Source of the DNA: Paenibacillus donghaensis
GTDB lineage: Bacteria > Bacillota > Bacilli > Paenibacillales > Paenibacillaceae
Length of the DNA stretch: 64,000 nt
Assembly (NCBI RefSeq): GCF_002192415.1
Contig: NZ_CP021780.1
Location: forward strand, 2,232,001-2,296,000
Reading direction: 5' to 3'
Below, piece by piece: positions 56,019 to 64,000 of this stretch. The translations under genes and the position numbers were made by a program. The notes beneath the pieces were generated by a model. That model was not told the origin of the DNA. It searched no databases and saw nothing but the letters and a program-made list of their open reading frames with translations. Numbering within the stretch: position 1 is the stretch's first letter; every line of letters begins with the position of its first letter.

Positions 56019-57236
56019 ATGGAACTATGGAAAGTTATGATTGCGGATGATGAAGATATTATCCGTGAGGGCATCAAGCATTCTGTGGATTGGAAATCGC
56101 TGTCGATGCAGGTGGTGGCGGAAGCGGAGGACGGCGAGGAAGCCCTGGAGCTGGCGCTGCGGAATGCCGTGCATATTGCACTCGTTGACCTCAACATGCC
56201 GATTATGCATGGACTTGAACTGATGAGACGGATCAGGGAACAATTGCCCGGATGTAAAATTGTAGTCATCACCGGTCATGATGAATTCACCTATGCCCAG
56301 GAGTCGATCCGTTTGCAGGTGAATGACTATATCCTGAAACCCGCCGATCCGCAGCAGTTAACCCAAGTGCTGTGCGGGATGCGGGATGAGCTTGCTGCCG
56401 AACAGCAGAAGCGCCTCCATCTGCAGCAGGCTTCACAGCATATTCTCAAGAATTTTCCGCTGTTGCGCGAACGATTCTGTCAGGAATGGCTGGAGGGCAG
56501 CCTGAGCCCGCAGGAGATCATGGAGCAGCTGCAATTTTTACAGCTCCCGCAACGGGTGCCTCATCTCATCGGAATAATCCGCTGGAGCTGGGAAACCCGG
56601 TATTCGGGCATGAAGGAAAAAGAGCGCCAGCTTTTTCTTTTTGCGATTGAGAATATCGCTGCTGAGCTGCTTAACGATTATCCCAAGGTGCTGTTCCGGG
56701 ATTCGTCCGGCCTGATGGTGATTCTGCTCTGGGAGGACGGGGCCGAAGGGACAGTGGGGCGGATCGGACAAGAGGTGCGCGCGAATCTGGGAATCGCTGT
56801 CGAAGTTGCCAGCGAGCCGGTCGAGGGAGAGCTCAATCAGCTGCTGCTCTGTTACCATAAGTGCCGGGCTGCATTATCCAGGGAAGTGCCGCTGTCCCCA
56901 CTGGTCCGCAGAGCCAAATTGTATATTCTGGAACATTACAGTGAATGTGGCATGACGCTGGAATCCATTGCGGGGATGCTGCAGACTTCACCGGTCTATC
57001 TCAGCCGGTTGTTCAAGCATGAGCTTGGCGAATCCTTTGGTGTGTATCTGACGCAAATCCGCATCCGCAAAGCGGCGCAATTGCTGCATTCCACTGAAAT
57101 GAGCATCTATGAAGTCGCGGAACGCTCCGGTTATGAGACCCAGCATTATTTCAGCACTGCTTTTAAAAAGCAGACGGGTGTATCTCCGCTCCAGTTCCGT
57201 AAGGGAGCGGGCCCGGCTGAAGGGGATAACGCTTAA
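56019..57236 (+). CDS. Response regulator with AraC-type DNA-binding domain
   Basis: The 405-residue protein has a receiver domain (D10, D11, phospho-acceptor D57 in VDLNMPIMH), a short middle and two AraC motifs (about 300-395, ending YFSTAFKKQTGVSPLQF). TGGAGGGG precedes ATG 56019; ATG 55995 is an alternative. It probably activates the ChvE-type transporter operon 166 bases downstream. Confidence 0.92.
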   Translation: MELWKVMIADDEDIIREGIKHSVDWKSLSMQVVAEAEDGEEALELALRNAVHIALVDLNMPIMHGLELMRRIREQLPGCKIVVITGHDEFTYAQESIRLQVNDYILKPADPQQLTQVLCGMRDELAAEQQKRLHLQQASQHILKNFPLLRERFCQEWLEGSLSPQEIMEQLQFLQLPQRVPHLIGIIRWSWETRYSGMKEKERQLFLFAIENIAAELLNDYPKVLFRDSSGLMVILLWEDGAEGTVGRIGQEVRANLGIAVEVASEPVEGELNQLLLCYHKCRAALSREVPLSPLVRRAKLYILEHYSECGMTLESIAGMLQTSPVYLSRLFKHELGESFGVYLTQIRIRKAAQLLHSTEMSIYEVAERSGYETQHYFSTAFKKQTGVSPLQFRKGAGPAEGDNA

Positions 57237-57402
57237 AAAGCGCCTTCCCATTCTCATGGCCTGTTGTAGTGTAAGTTTGATTTTTATAAAAAGAGTAGCT
57301 TCCGTGTAAATACACTTCTAGTCTCCCCTTGCTATACTCATCGTGTCAACCGGGGAGCGTTCCCCGTGAGGGCAACAGAATAGTCTGGGGGGTCGCGCTA
57401 AA
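57237..57402 (+). promoter_or_regulatory. Promoter/leader region of the ChvE-type transporter operon
   Basis: A TATACT (57333-57338) -10 candidate lies 65 bases before the gene; upstream is GTGTA-AA-TACAC (57304-57315), an interrupted palindrome suited to an AraC-type operator half. After it CGGGGA-GCGT-TCCCCG (57351-57366) forms a small GC hairpin in the leader. No clear -35 is present, as expected for an activated promoter. Confidence 0.45.
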
Positions 57403-58491
57403 ATGAAGAAATATGCATGGATGCTGGTGGCAATGGCACTTGTACTGGTTGTGGCTGCTTGCGGCAACGGGAAGGATTCGAGCGGTACAGCCGAAGGGAA
57501 CAAAGGTAAGGTGGGAATCGCCATGCCTACGAAATCCTCGGAACGCTGGGTGAATGACGGCAACAACATGGTCAAGGAATTCGAGAAACTGGGTTACGAT
57601 ACCGACCTGCAATATGGGGAAGATGTCGTGGAGAATCAGGTCTCGCAAATTGAGAATATGATCACCAAAGGCGTGAATGCGATTGTGGTCGCTTCCATTG
57701 ACGGAGAGTCGCTGACCGATGTGCTGCAAAAGGCGCATGATGCCGGCGTTAAAGTCATTGCCTATGACCGTTTGATCAAAAAAAGTGAATATGTAGACTA
57801 TTACGCAACCTTCGATAATTTCAAGGTCGGTGTGCTGCAGGGCTCTTATATTGAAGAGAAACTGGGGTTGAAGGATGGCAAGGGACCGTTCAATATCGAA
57901 TTGTTCGGTGGTTCACCGGACGATAACAATGCCTATTTCTTTTTTGACGGCGCAATGTCGATCCTTCAGCCTTATATCGATTCAGGCAAGCTTGTGGTCC
58001 GCAGCAAGCAGACGACGATGGCGCAAGCTGCAACCCTCCGCTGGGACGGTGCAGCCGCCCAGGCCCGCATGGATAACCTGTTGAGCGCCAATTATGCCAG
58101 CGGGAGTCTGGACGCTGTGCTGTCCCCTTATGATGGAATCAGCATCGGGATCTTGTCCTCACTCAAAGGAGTAGGATACGGCACGGGTGACAGAAAGCTT
58201 CCGGTTGTAACCGGTCAGGATGCAGAGCTGGCTTCCGTCAAGTCCATTCTTGCCGGGGAGCAGACCCAAACCGTGTTTAAGGATACCCGTGAGCTGGCCA
58301 AGAAAGCGGTGGAAATGACCGAAAGTGTGCTTCAAGGAACGGAAGCGGAAGTGAATGATACGACCACTTATGACAATGGAGCCAAAATTGTGCCTTCGTA
58401 TCTGCTGGAACCTGTCTCTGTGGATCAGATCAATGCAGATCAAGTGCTTGTAGACAGCGGCTATTATACCAAGGATCAGCTCGCCGAATAA
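57403..58491 (+). CDS. Sugar-binding lipoprotein, ChvE-like (multiple-monosaccharide ABC transporter)
   Basis: The 362-residue lipoprotein has its signal ending LVVAAC with lipidated C20. The mature part shows [27 protein letters not shown] and VIAYDRLI, characteristic of ChvE-type proteins that bind several aldoses. The downstream genes encode the matching ATPase and permease. TCTGGGGGG precedes the ATG. Confidence 0.93.
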   Translation: MKKYAWMLVAMALVLVVAACGNGKDSSGTAEGNKGKVGIAMPTKSSERWVNDGNNMVKEFEKLGYDTDLQYGEDVVENQVSQIENMITKGVNAIVVASIDGESLTDVLQKAHDAGVKVIAYDRLIKKSEYVDYYATFDNFKVGVLQGSYIEEKLGLKDGKGPFNIELFGGSPDDNNAYFFFDGAMSILQPYIDSGKLVVRSKQTTMAQAATLRWDGAAAQARMDNLLSANYASGSLDAVLSPYDGISIGILSSLKGVGYGTGDRKLPVVTGQDAELASVKSILAGEQTQTVFKDTRELAKKAVEMTESVLQGTEAEVNDTTTYDNGAKIVPSYLLEPVSVDQINADQVLVDSGYYTKDQLAE

Positions 58492-58590
58492 CCGGCGGCT
58501 CTGATTCCTGCAACTGGGTGCGGCGGTGGCCGAATGCGGCTGCCGGATGCACCGGATAGAATAGTCACAAGGAAAGCTGGGTGAGAAGCA

Positions 58591-60119
58591 GTGGCGGAGT
58601 TTATATTGGAGATGAGAGGGATTACAAAGACCTTCCCGGGTGTCAAGGCGCTGGCCAATGTGAATCTGAAGGTAAAGGAAGGCGAGATACATGCCTTGTG
58701 CGGCGAGAATGGTGCGGGCAAGTCCACGCTGATGAAAGTGCTTAGCGGGGTTTACCCTCATGGAACCTATGAGGGGGATATATTATTTAGAGGACAGCTT
58801 TGCTCATTTAAAGATATCAAAGATAGTGAAAATCTTGGAATTGTCATTATTCATCAGGAGTTGGCGCTGATTCCGTATTTGTCGATCTCGGAGAATATCT
58901 TCCTCGGCAATGAGCAAGCAAGGCACGGCGTGATCAATTGGAACGAAACAACGGTGAAGACACGGGAACTCCTGCAGACCGTTGGACTTAACGAGTCGCC
59001 GTCTACAGAGGTGTCGATGATCGGCGTAGGCAAGCAGCAGCTTGTTGAGATCGCCAAAGCGCTTTCGAAGCAAGTGAAGCTGTTGATTCTGGATGAACCG
59101 ACAGCCGCACTGAACGAGAATGATAGTGAGAATCTGCTGATGCTGATCCTCGAGCTGAAACGGCAGGGCATTACCTCCATTATTATTTCACATAAGTTGA
59201 ACGAGATCGAAAAGGTAGCGGATACCGTTACCATCCTGCGCGATGGGCAAACGATTCAGAGCCTGGATATGAAGCTGGATCAGGTTACCGAAGATATCAT
59301 CATTAAAGGCATGGTCGGCCGCGATCTGACGCACCGGTATCCTGAGCGAATATCACATATCGGGGAGACGATCTTCGAGGTCCGTGACTGGGAGGTCTAT
59401 CACGAGGTGCAGAAGGACCGCAAGATTCTGGATCACATCAACATCCATATCCGCCGCGGAGAGGTGGTTGGCATTGCCGGACTGATGGGAGCCGGTCGTA
59501 CGGAATTGGCGATGAGTATATTCGGCAGAGCTTATGGCAAGCGGATCAGTGGCCAGGTGCTGATGCATGGCAAGGCGGTGCAGTTGGACGATATCCCCAA
59601 GCTATCAGCAGCGGACTGGCCTATGTGACGGAAGACCGGAAGCAATTCGGACTGATCCTGATCGACGATATCAAACGCAATATTTCCTTGGGCAGCTTAA
59701 AGAAGTTATCGCAGCGCGGCGTCATTAACCAACATGAGGAGGTGCTGGTCGCTGAGGAATACCGGAGGAAGCTGAACATCAAAACACCGAGTATTTTGCA
59801 AAAGACGGTCAATCTCAGCGGCGGCAATCAGCAGAAAGTCGTTCTCAGCAAATGGATCTATGCGCAGCCGGAAATTCTCATCCTGGATGAACCGACCCGC
59901 GGGATTGATGTTGGAGCCAAATATGAAATCTATTCCATCATCAACCAACTGGCGGCGGAAGGCAAAGGCGTGCTGGTCATCTCTTCCGAGCTTCCGGAAA
60001 TTATCGGTATGTGCGACCGGATCTATACAATGTGCGAAGGGCGCATTACCGGCGAGTTCGAGCGGCAGGAAGCTGCTCAGGAAACACTGATGAAACATAT
60101 GACACGAAGCAGGGGGTAA
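58591..60119 (+). pseudogene. Sugar ABC transporter ATPase, GguA/MmsA-like, interrupted by a frameshift
   Basis: The first 345 codons (58591-59628) encode Walker [10 protein letters not shown] at 38-46 and a full first ATPase half plus GLMGAGRTE of the second. The frame then shifts: after DDIPK the correct continuation ([16 protein letters not shown]) lies in the next frame, consistent with loss of one G near 59600-59603. The rest (to 60119) has LSGGNQQKV and [10 protein letters not shown] and is otherwise intact. As written the second half could only start at a GTG (59625) with no clear site. Either a sequencing error, a recent mutation or programmed slippage. Confidence 0.9.
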
Positions 60120-60123
60120 CCGC

Positions 60124-61284
60124 ATGGGGGCATTACAGGGAATTGTGACAAAAAACATCCGCCAGTATGGCATGATTATTGCGCTGATCTTCATTTCGAT
60201 TTTATTTCAGATCCTTACAGACGGCATCTTGCTCAAACCGTTGAACGTTACGAACCTGATTTTGCAGAACAGCTATATTCTGGTCCTGGCCATCGGGATG
60301 GTACTGGTCATCATCACGGGTCACATCGACCTTTCAGTGGGTTCGGTGGCTGCATTCATTGGCGCATTGTCCGCCATAATGATGGTCGATATGCAGTTGA
60401 ATCCTGTACTTGCTGTAATTTTGTCCTTGCTTATGGGGGCGCTTGTTGGCGCGTGGCAGGGCTTTTGGGTAGCCTATATTAGAATACCTGCCTTTATCGT
60501 TACCTTGGCGGGAATGCTGCTGTTCCGCGGTTTGACCATGATTGTGCTGAATGGCCAATCCATTGCGCCTTTTCCTAAAACTTTTCAAAAAATAAGCTCC
60601 GGTTTTATTCCCGATGGGTTCGGCGGAGGTTCGATGCATCTTCTCACCATCCTTATCGGCGTGATCTGTTCGCTCCTTATCGTCTACCAGGAATTCAGAA
60701 CCCGCAAGATTACGTTGAAATACGGTTTTGAGCAATCTTCAGTCTGGTTGTCTATAGTAAAAGCCGCCGTGTTGGTCATTATCATTAACCTCTTCACTGT
60801 GGTGCTGGCCCAATATAACGGAATTCCCAATATTCTCGTCATTCTGCTGATTCTAATTGCCATTTATTCGTTTGTGATGAACCGGATGACCATGGGCCGC
60901 CATATTTACGCGCTTGGAGGCAATGAGAAAGCCGCCGGACTGTCCGGTGTCAAAACCAAACGTGTCACGTTCTGGGTGTTCGTTAATATGGGGGTGTTGG
61001 CCGCCTTGTCCGGCCTGGTGTTTGCCGCTCGGCTTAATTCAGCCACACCCAAAGCGGGAACGAACTTTGAACTGGATGCGATTGCTGCCTGTTTCATTGG
61101 CGGCGCCTCTGCTTCCGGTGGTATTGGAACCGTGATTGGAGCCATTATTGGCGGTCTTGTCATGGGGGTAATGAATAACGGAATGTCCCTCGTCGGCCTT
61201 GGCGTTGATTGGCAGCAGGGCATTAAAGGTCTGGTGCTGCTGCTTGCGGTTGGGTTCGATATTTATAATAAGTCGAAGACGTAA
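60124..61284 (+). CDS. Sugar ABC transporter permease, GguB/MmsB-like
   Basis: The 386-residue membrane protein has about ten helices and the CUT2 permease signature GHIDLSVGSVAAF near 60, LGGNEKAAGLSGVKTK near 260. It completes the ChvE-type importer and begins four bases after the ATPase frame. The gene is intact, so if the upstream frameshift is real it must be recent. A terminator follows. Confidence 0.93.
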   Translation: MGALQGIVTKNIRQYGMIIALIFISILFQILTDGILLKPLNVTNLILQNSYILVLAIGMVLVIITGHIDLSVGSVAAFIGALSAIMMVDMQLNPVLAVILSLLMGALVGAWQGFWVAYIRIPAFIVTLAGMLLFRGLTMIVLNGQSIAPFPKTFQKISSGFIPDGFGGGSMHLLTILIGVICSLLIVYQEFRTRKITLKYGFEQSSVWLSIVKAAVLVIIINLFTVVLAQYNGIPNILVILLILIAIYSFVMNRMTMGRHIYALGGNEKAAGLSGVKTKRVTFWVFVNMGVLAALSGLVFAARLNSATPKAGTNFELDAIAACFIGGASASGGIGTVIGAIIGGLVMGVMNNGMSLVGLGVDWQQGIKGLVLLLAVGFDIYNKSKT

Positions 61285-61318
61285 TCCTCTCCTGGGAGTA
61301 TGGCGTCTATCCATAGAA

Positions 61319-61353
61319 GGCTGCTCCCGTAACAATCGGGGGCGGCCTCTTTG
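61319..61353 (+). terminator. Intrinsic terminator after the sugar transporter operon
   Basis: GGCTGCTCCCG (61319-61329) pairs with CGGGGGCGGCC (61337-61347) with two G-T pairs, followed by a short CTCTTT. The tail overlaps the -35 of the next promoter. Confidence 0.7.
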
Positions 61354-61378
61354 ACATACTTAATCTGCGAATTATAAT
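61351..61378 (+). promoter_or_regulatory. Consensus sigma-A promoter of the TraX-family gene
   Basis: TTGACA (61351-61356) and TATAAT (61373-61378) are both perfect and 16 bases apart. This is the strongest-looking promoter in the window; the leader to the ATG is about 80 bases. Confidence 0.85.
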
Positions 61379-61465
61379 CTAGTGCTTGCGGCTTGAGGGA
61401 AAACATTAGATAATAGGATGAAAAATGTCAGGGAGCCGAGCATCCCAAGCTGAAGGAGGACTGCA

Positions 61466-62137
61466 ATGCAAATTATCGCCATGCTGACGATGCTAATCGA
61501 CCACATCGGCTATATTTTTTTTCCGGGAGAACTCACTTGGAGATACGTGGGAAGAATTGCTTTTCCAATTTACTGCTATGCGCTGGTACAAGGGCATATA
61601 CATACATCATCCAGACCTAAATACCTGCTGCGTCTGCTGTTGATCGCTCTGATTGCCCAGGTGCCTTACAATCTGGCACTGGACCCGGGCGGCTTAAATG
61701 TGGTATTCACCTTGCTGCTCTCGGCGCTTGTGCTAGTGCTGCTGGATAAGCTGCCAAGTCCATGGCTTGGGCTGCCGGTGGTGGTAGCCGCCTGTGCATT
61801 TATGGAATACTTCCCGCTCGACTATAACGCTTATGGGCTGCTTTTGGTGCTGGTGTTCCGCTACACCCGTTCCTACGGGGTAGTCATCGCCCACTTTGTG
61901 CTTAACCTGTTCTATTTCTTCTATCTCCGCTGGGAAGTGCAGATGCTTAGTATTGTGCCCACTCTGTTAATCGGCTTATTGCCTGTGTATTGGGGAGCGC
62001 TGGAGCGGCACCGGATTCCGCGCTGGGTCTGGTGGGCTTTTTATCCGGGTCATCTGGCAGTTTTAGCCATTGTCAGGTTTCTTGTTTCGGATGAATGGGT
62101 ACATATAGAGTGGCGGAGTTTACTGAATTTAGGGTGA
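61466..62137 (+). CDS. TraX family membrane protein
   Basis: The 223-residue protein starts MQIIAMLTMLIDHIGYIFFP, the typical TraX N-terminus, and has about seven hydrophobic helices. TraX acetylates F-pilin in the F plasmid; chromosomal homologues in Bacillota have unknown substrates and there is no conjugation locus here. GAAGGAGG precedes the ATG. Confidence 0.9.
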   Translation: MQIIAMLTMLIDHIGYIFFPGELTWRYVGRIAFPIYCYALVQGHIHTSSRPKYLLRLLLIALIAQVPYNLALDPGGLNVVFTLLLSALVLVLLDKLPSPWLGLPVVVAACAFMEYFPLDYNAYGLLLVLVFRYTRSYGVVIAHFVLNLFYFFYLRWEVQMLSIVPTLLIGLLPVYWGALERHRIPRWVWWAFYPGHLAVLAIVRFLVSDEWVHIEWRSLLNLG

Positions 62138-62189
62138 AATCCAAACTGTGAATTACGATTCAACCAATATAGGGTAGAGGAGACATGTT

Positions 62190-63707
62190 ATGAGTAAAAT
62201 GAAAGCAAGGACAAGGTGGTTGCTGCCTGTTATCGCACTGCTGCTGGTATTGGCCGGCTGTCAACCTGTCGGAGGAATGGATGTAGGGAAAGCGCTGGAA
62301 GGGAATTTGGATGTCAAATCCTCTGAATCCAGCATGAGCTTCTCAGTGAAGGCTGTTCCTGCTGCAGGAATCAGCGCCGAAGACCAGGCTATGGTTGATC
62401 TGGTGAACTCCTTTACGCTGCAGGTGTTTAATGCCAAGGTGCAGGACAACGGCAACGTGTCTGCAGCAGGGTCTATCGGCTTTAAGCAGATGGATATTCC
62501 GTTCTCGTTGTTTATGAACACAGATGCTGTCGTATTTAACGTAGAAGGTGCCAAACAGCCATTTTATATTCCACTTACCGATGATGAAATGACACTTGCG
62601 CTGCAAGGACTGGATACAGCCAAAGCACAGGAGCTGACGAAACTCCTGACCAAGTTTATCGTCCGTAACCTGCCTAACCCTGAAGTGATCAATATCACAC
62701 CAGTGACGGAAGCGGTCTATGGAGAACAGCTTAATCTGACCAAGATCCATGCTGAAATCAGCGGCGACCAGCTTCCTGCTCTTCTTAAGGAATTCCTGAA
62801 ATCGATCTCTAAGGATACAGAGGGATTCACCCAAGTCATCAGCGGTTTATATGATTACCTCTACCCGATGATTAAGGCAGAAGCCATGGACAATGGAAAC
62901 ACCCTTGATCTCGGATTCGCAGAGATTCCACTGGACGACAAGGAAGCGGTAGTGACCGTTGTACACGATGCTGCCAAATTAGGCGTCGACGCATTGCTTC
63001 TGGTCTATGATCAGCAGCTTGCCCGCATGTATGAATCCACGCCTGAGTTGAAGACGGTTCTCGGCAAGGGAACCAGTCTGAAGACAGATATCTTCATGGA
63101 TAGCTCGCTGCATATCCGCAAGCAGACGATGGACCTGAATGTGGCGCTGCCGCCAAGCGATGAGCTGCCGCTCGAGAGCATTTCTTTCAAGGCTGAAACA
63201 CAGAACTGGAATATTGGCGGAGCTGTAAAAGCTGATGTAATCAGTGCTGAAGGGGCCCTGGATGTTTCAACGGGGAGCTTGACTCCTGGTGAGACACTGC
63301 GCAATTTCGAGACCAACTCGGATGTGTACCGCATCCTTAAGGAAGACATGGGAATAACCAAGAAGGAGATTAGTATCGGTCCGGATGATGACTATTATTA
63401 TCCGATTGTAGACGGCAACACCACATATGTGCCTTTGCGTTATTTTGCCGAGGATTTGGGTGCTGATGTGGAGTGGGATACAGTGAACCGTGCGATCGTG
63501 GTTACCGATGATGTTTATGGGGATACGCTTATTTTCAAAATCGGCTCAGCCGACGTAATGGTCAATGGCACCAAAGTGAAGCTGGAGAAGCCAGTGTTCG
63601 TAGATGAATACGGCGATGCTTATGTTCCGCTGCGGATGCTGGCCGAAGCCCTTCATGCCAAGGTGGAGAAAGCTCCGGACGGCTGGATTGATATCGTACG
63701 CGAATAA
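62190..63707 (+). CDS. Lipoprotein with C-terminal copper-amine-oxidase-like stalk domains
   Basis: The 505-residue protein has a lipoprotein signal ending LVLAGC with lipidated C24. Residues about 30-380 form a large unrecognised domain with alternating hydrophobic patterns. The C-terminus has two repeats of the copper-amine-oxidase N-terminal-like type (NTTYVPLRYFAEDLGADVEWD near 410, DAYVPLRMLAEALHAKVE near 475), a domain often found in cell-surface proteins of Paenibacillus. AGAGGAGA precedes the ATG. Function is unknown. Confidence 0.82.
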   Translation: MSKMKARTRWLLPVIALLLVLAGCQPVGGMDVGKALEGNLDVKSSESSMSFSVKAVPAAGISAEDQAMVDLVNSFTLQVFNAKVQDNGNVSAAGSIGFKQMDIPFSLFMNTDAVVFNVEGAKQPFYIPLTDDEMTLALQGLDTAKAQELTKLLTKFIVRNLPNPEVINITPVTEAVYGEQLNLTKIHAEISGDQLPALLKEFLKSISKDTEGFTQVISGLYDYLYPMIKAEAMDNGNTLDLGFAEIPLDDKEAVVTVVHDAAKLGVDALLLVYDQQLARMYESTPELKTVLGKGTSLKTDIFMDSSLHIRKQTMDLNVALPPSDELPLESISFKAETQNWNIGGAVKADVISAEGALDVSTGSLTPGETLRNFETNSDVYRILKEDMGITKKEISIGPDDDYYYPIVDGNTTYVPLRYFAEDLGADVEWDTVNRAIVVTDDVYGDTLIFKIGSADVMVNGTKVKLEKPVFVDEYGDAYVPLRMLAEALHAKVEKAPDGWIDIVRE

Positions 63708-63715
63708 TATTCCTC

Positions 63716-63758
63716 AAAAAAAGGTTGCCCGCGCAGAAATGTGCGGGCAACCTTTTTT
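63716..63758 (+). terminator. Strong intrinsic terminator
   Basis: AAAAAAGGTTGCCCGC (starting at 63716) pairs perfectly with GCGGGCAACCTTTTTT (63743-63758). It can work from either strand. Confidence 0.95.
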
Positions 63759-63768
63759 GTAATGTAAG

Positions 63769-63980
63769 AAGGTTTTGCGAATTCCGCAGGAACAGCCCGC
63801 CTTTGCCCTTAAGATCTTGCGCATTCCGAAGGAACAGCCCGCCTTTGTCATTTAAGATCTTGCGCATTCCGAAGGAACAGCCCGCCTTTGTCATTTAAGA
63901 TCTTGCGCATTCCGAAGGAACAGCCCGCCTTTGCCCTTAAGATCTTGCGCATTCCGAAGGAACAGCCCGTCTTTGACCTT
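63769..63980. repeat. Five tandem copies of a 42-43 bp repeat
   Basis: Units start at 63769 (diverged), 63811, 63854, 63897 and 63939. The core is AAGATCTTGCGCATTCCGAA followed by GGAACAGCCCGCCTTTG and a variable short end (TCATTT or CCCTT). The middle copies are nearly identical; the outer ones are diverged. AAGATCTT is palindromic. There are no unique spacers, so it is not a CRISPR. The array may continue beyond the window in degenerate form. No gene is credible in this segment. Confidence 0.9.
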
Positions 63981-64000
63981 AGCCCCCGGCGTGCATCCCG

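Noticed and set aside
63562..63894. Reverse-strand frame through the tandem repeats with a repeated NDKGGLFLRNAQDL-like motif
   Set aside because: It runs through the perfect terminator into the lipoprotein gene, and the 42/43 bp copy lengths break the frame. The protein repeat is a by-product of the DNA repeat.
63769..63980. CRISPR array
   Set aside because: Units are directly tandem with no unique spacers and no cas genes nearby.

Overview
The window is one contig of an endospore-forming Bacillota, most likely Paenibacillus or a close relative. This rests on gene content (SpoVM, a SpoVIF-like protein, a GerA-type germinant receptor), on the many YesM/YesN-type two-component systems and carbohydrate ABC transporters, and on a gene order from 1 to 31.6 kb that largely follows the Bacillus subtilis yloA-to-recG block. 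No rRNA, tRNA, insertion sequence, prophage or CRISPR array was recognised.

Region 1 (1-31.6 kb) is housekeeping: rqcH (cut by the left edge), a Ca2+ P-type ATPase, dapF, a gerA-type operon, a small membrane protein, the YitJ-type bifunctional methionine/folate enzyme, a decayed yloC (YicC) remnant, remA, gmk, rpoZ, coaBC, priA, def, fmt, rsmB, rlmN, prpC, prkC, rsgA, rpe, the 26-codon spoVM, rpmB (opposite strand), fakA, a DegV/FakB gene, recG and a spoVIF-like gene. Compared with B. subtilis, dapF, the ger operon and yitJ lie inside the block, while thiN, yloU and the sda genes are absent from their usual places.

Region 2 (31.6-42 kb) is mixed: a Gfo/Idh/MocA oxidoreductase divergent from an HxlR regulator, a YitT protein, a small exported protein, a possible 50-residue protein, a second Ca2+-type P-ATPase, an NlpC/P60 cell-wall hydrolase, and a TrpX/Y/Z-like ABC transporter.

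Region 3 (42-61.3 kb) handles carbohydrates in two parts. The first resembles the B. subtilis yesMNOPQ locus: sensor kinase, AraC-type regulator, a CUT1 ABC transporter without its own ATPase, a rhamnogalacturonan-acetylesterase-like SGNH hydrolase and a short-chain dehydrogenase; a cre-like site lies before the binding-protein gene. MgtC-family and aldose-1-epimerase genes follow, separated by a leader with nested inverted repeats. The second part is a membrane-anchored sugar-binding protein, sensor kinase and AraC-type regulator, then a ChvE/GguA/GguB-like CUT2 transporter. Its ATPase gene carries a one-base frameshift.

Region 4 (61.3-64 kb) has a TraX-family membrane protein behind a consensus promoter, a lipoprotein with copper-amine-oxidase-like stalk domains, a strong terminator, and about five tandem copies of a 42-43 bp repeat running to the window edge.

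Most interesting: the anchored binding protein/kinase/regulator sugar-sensing set, the frameshifted GguA-like ATPase, the structured leader at 51.8 kb, the yloC remnant and the terminal tandem repeats. All calls come from reading the sequence; no database search was run.
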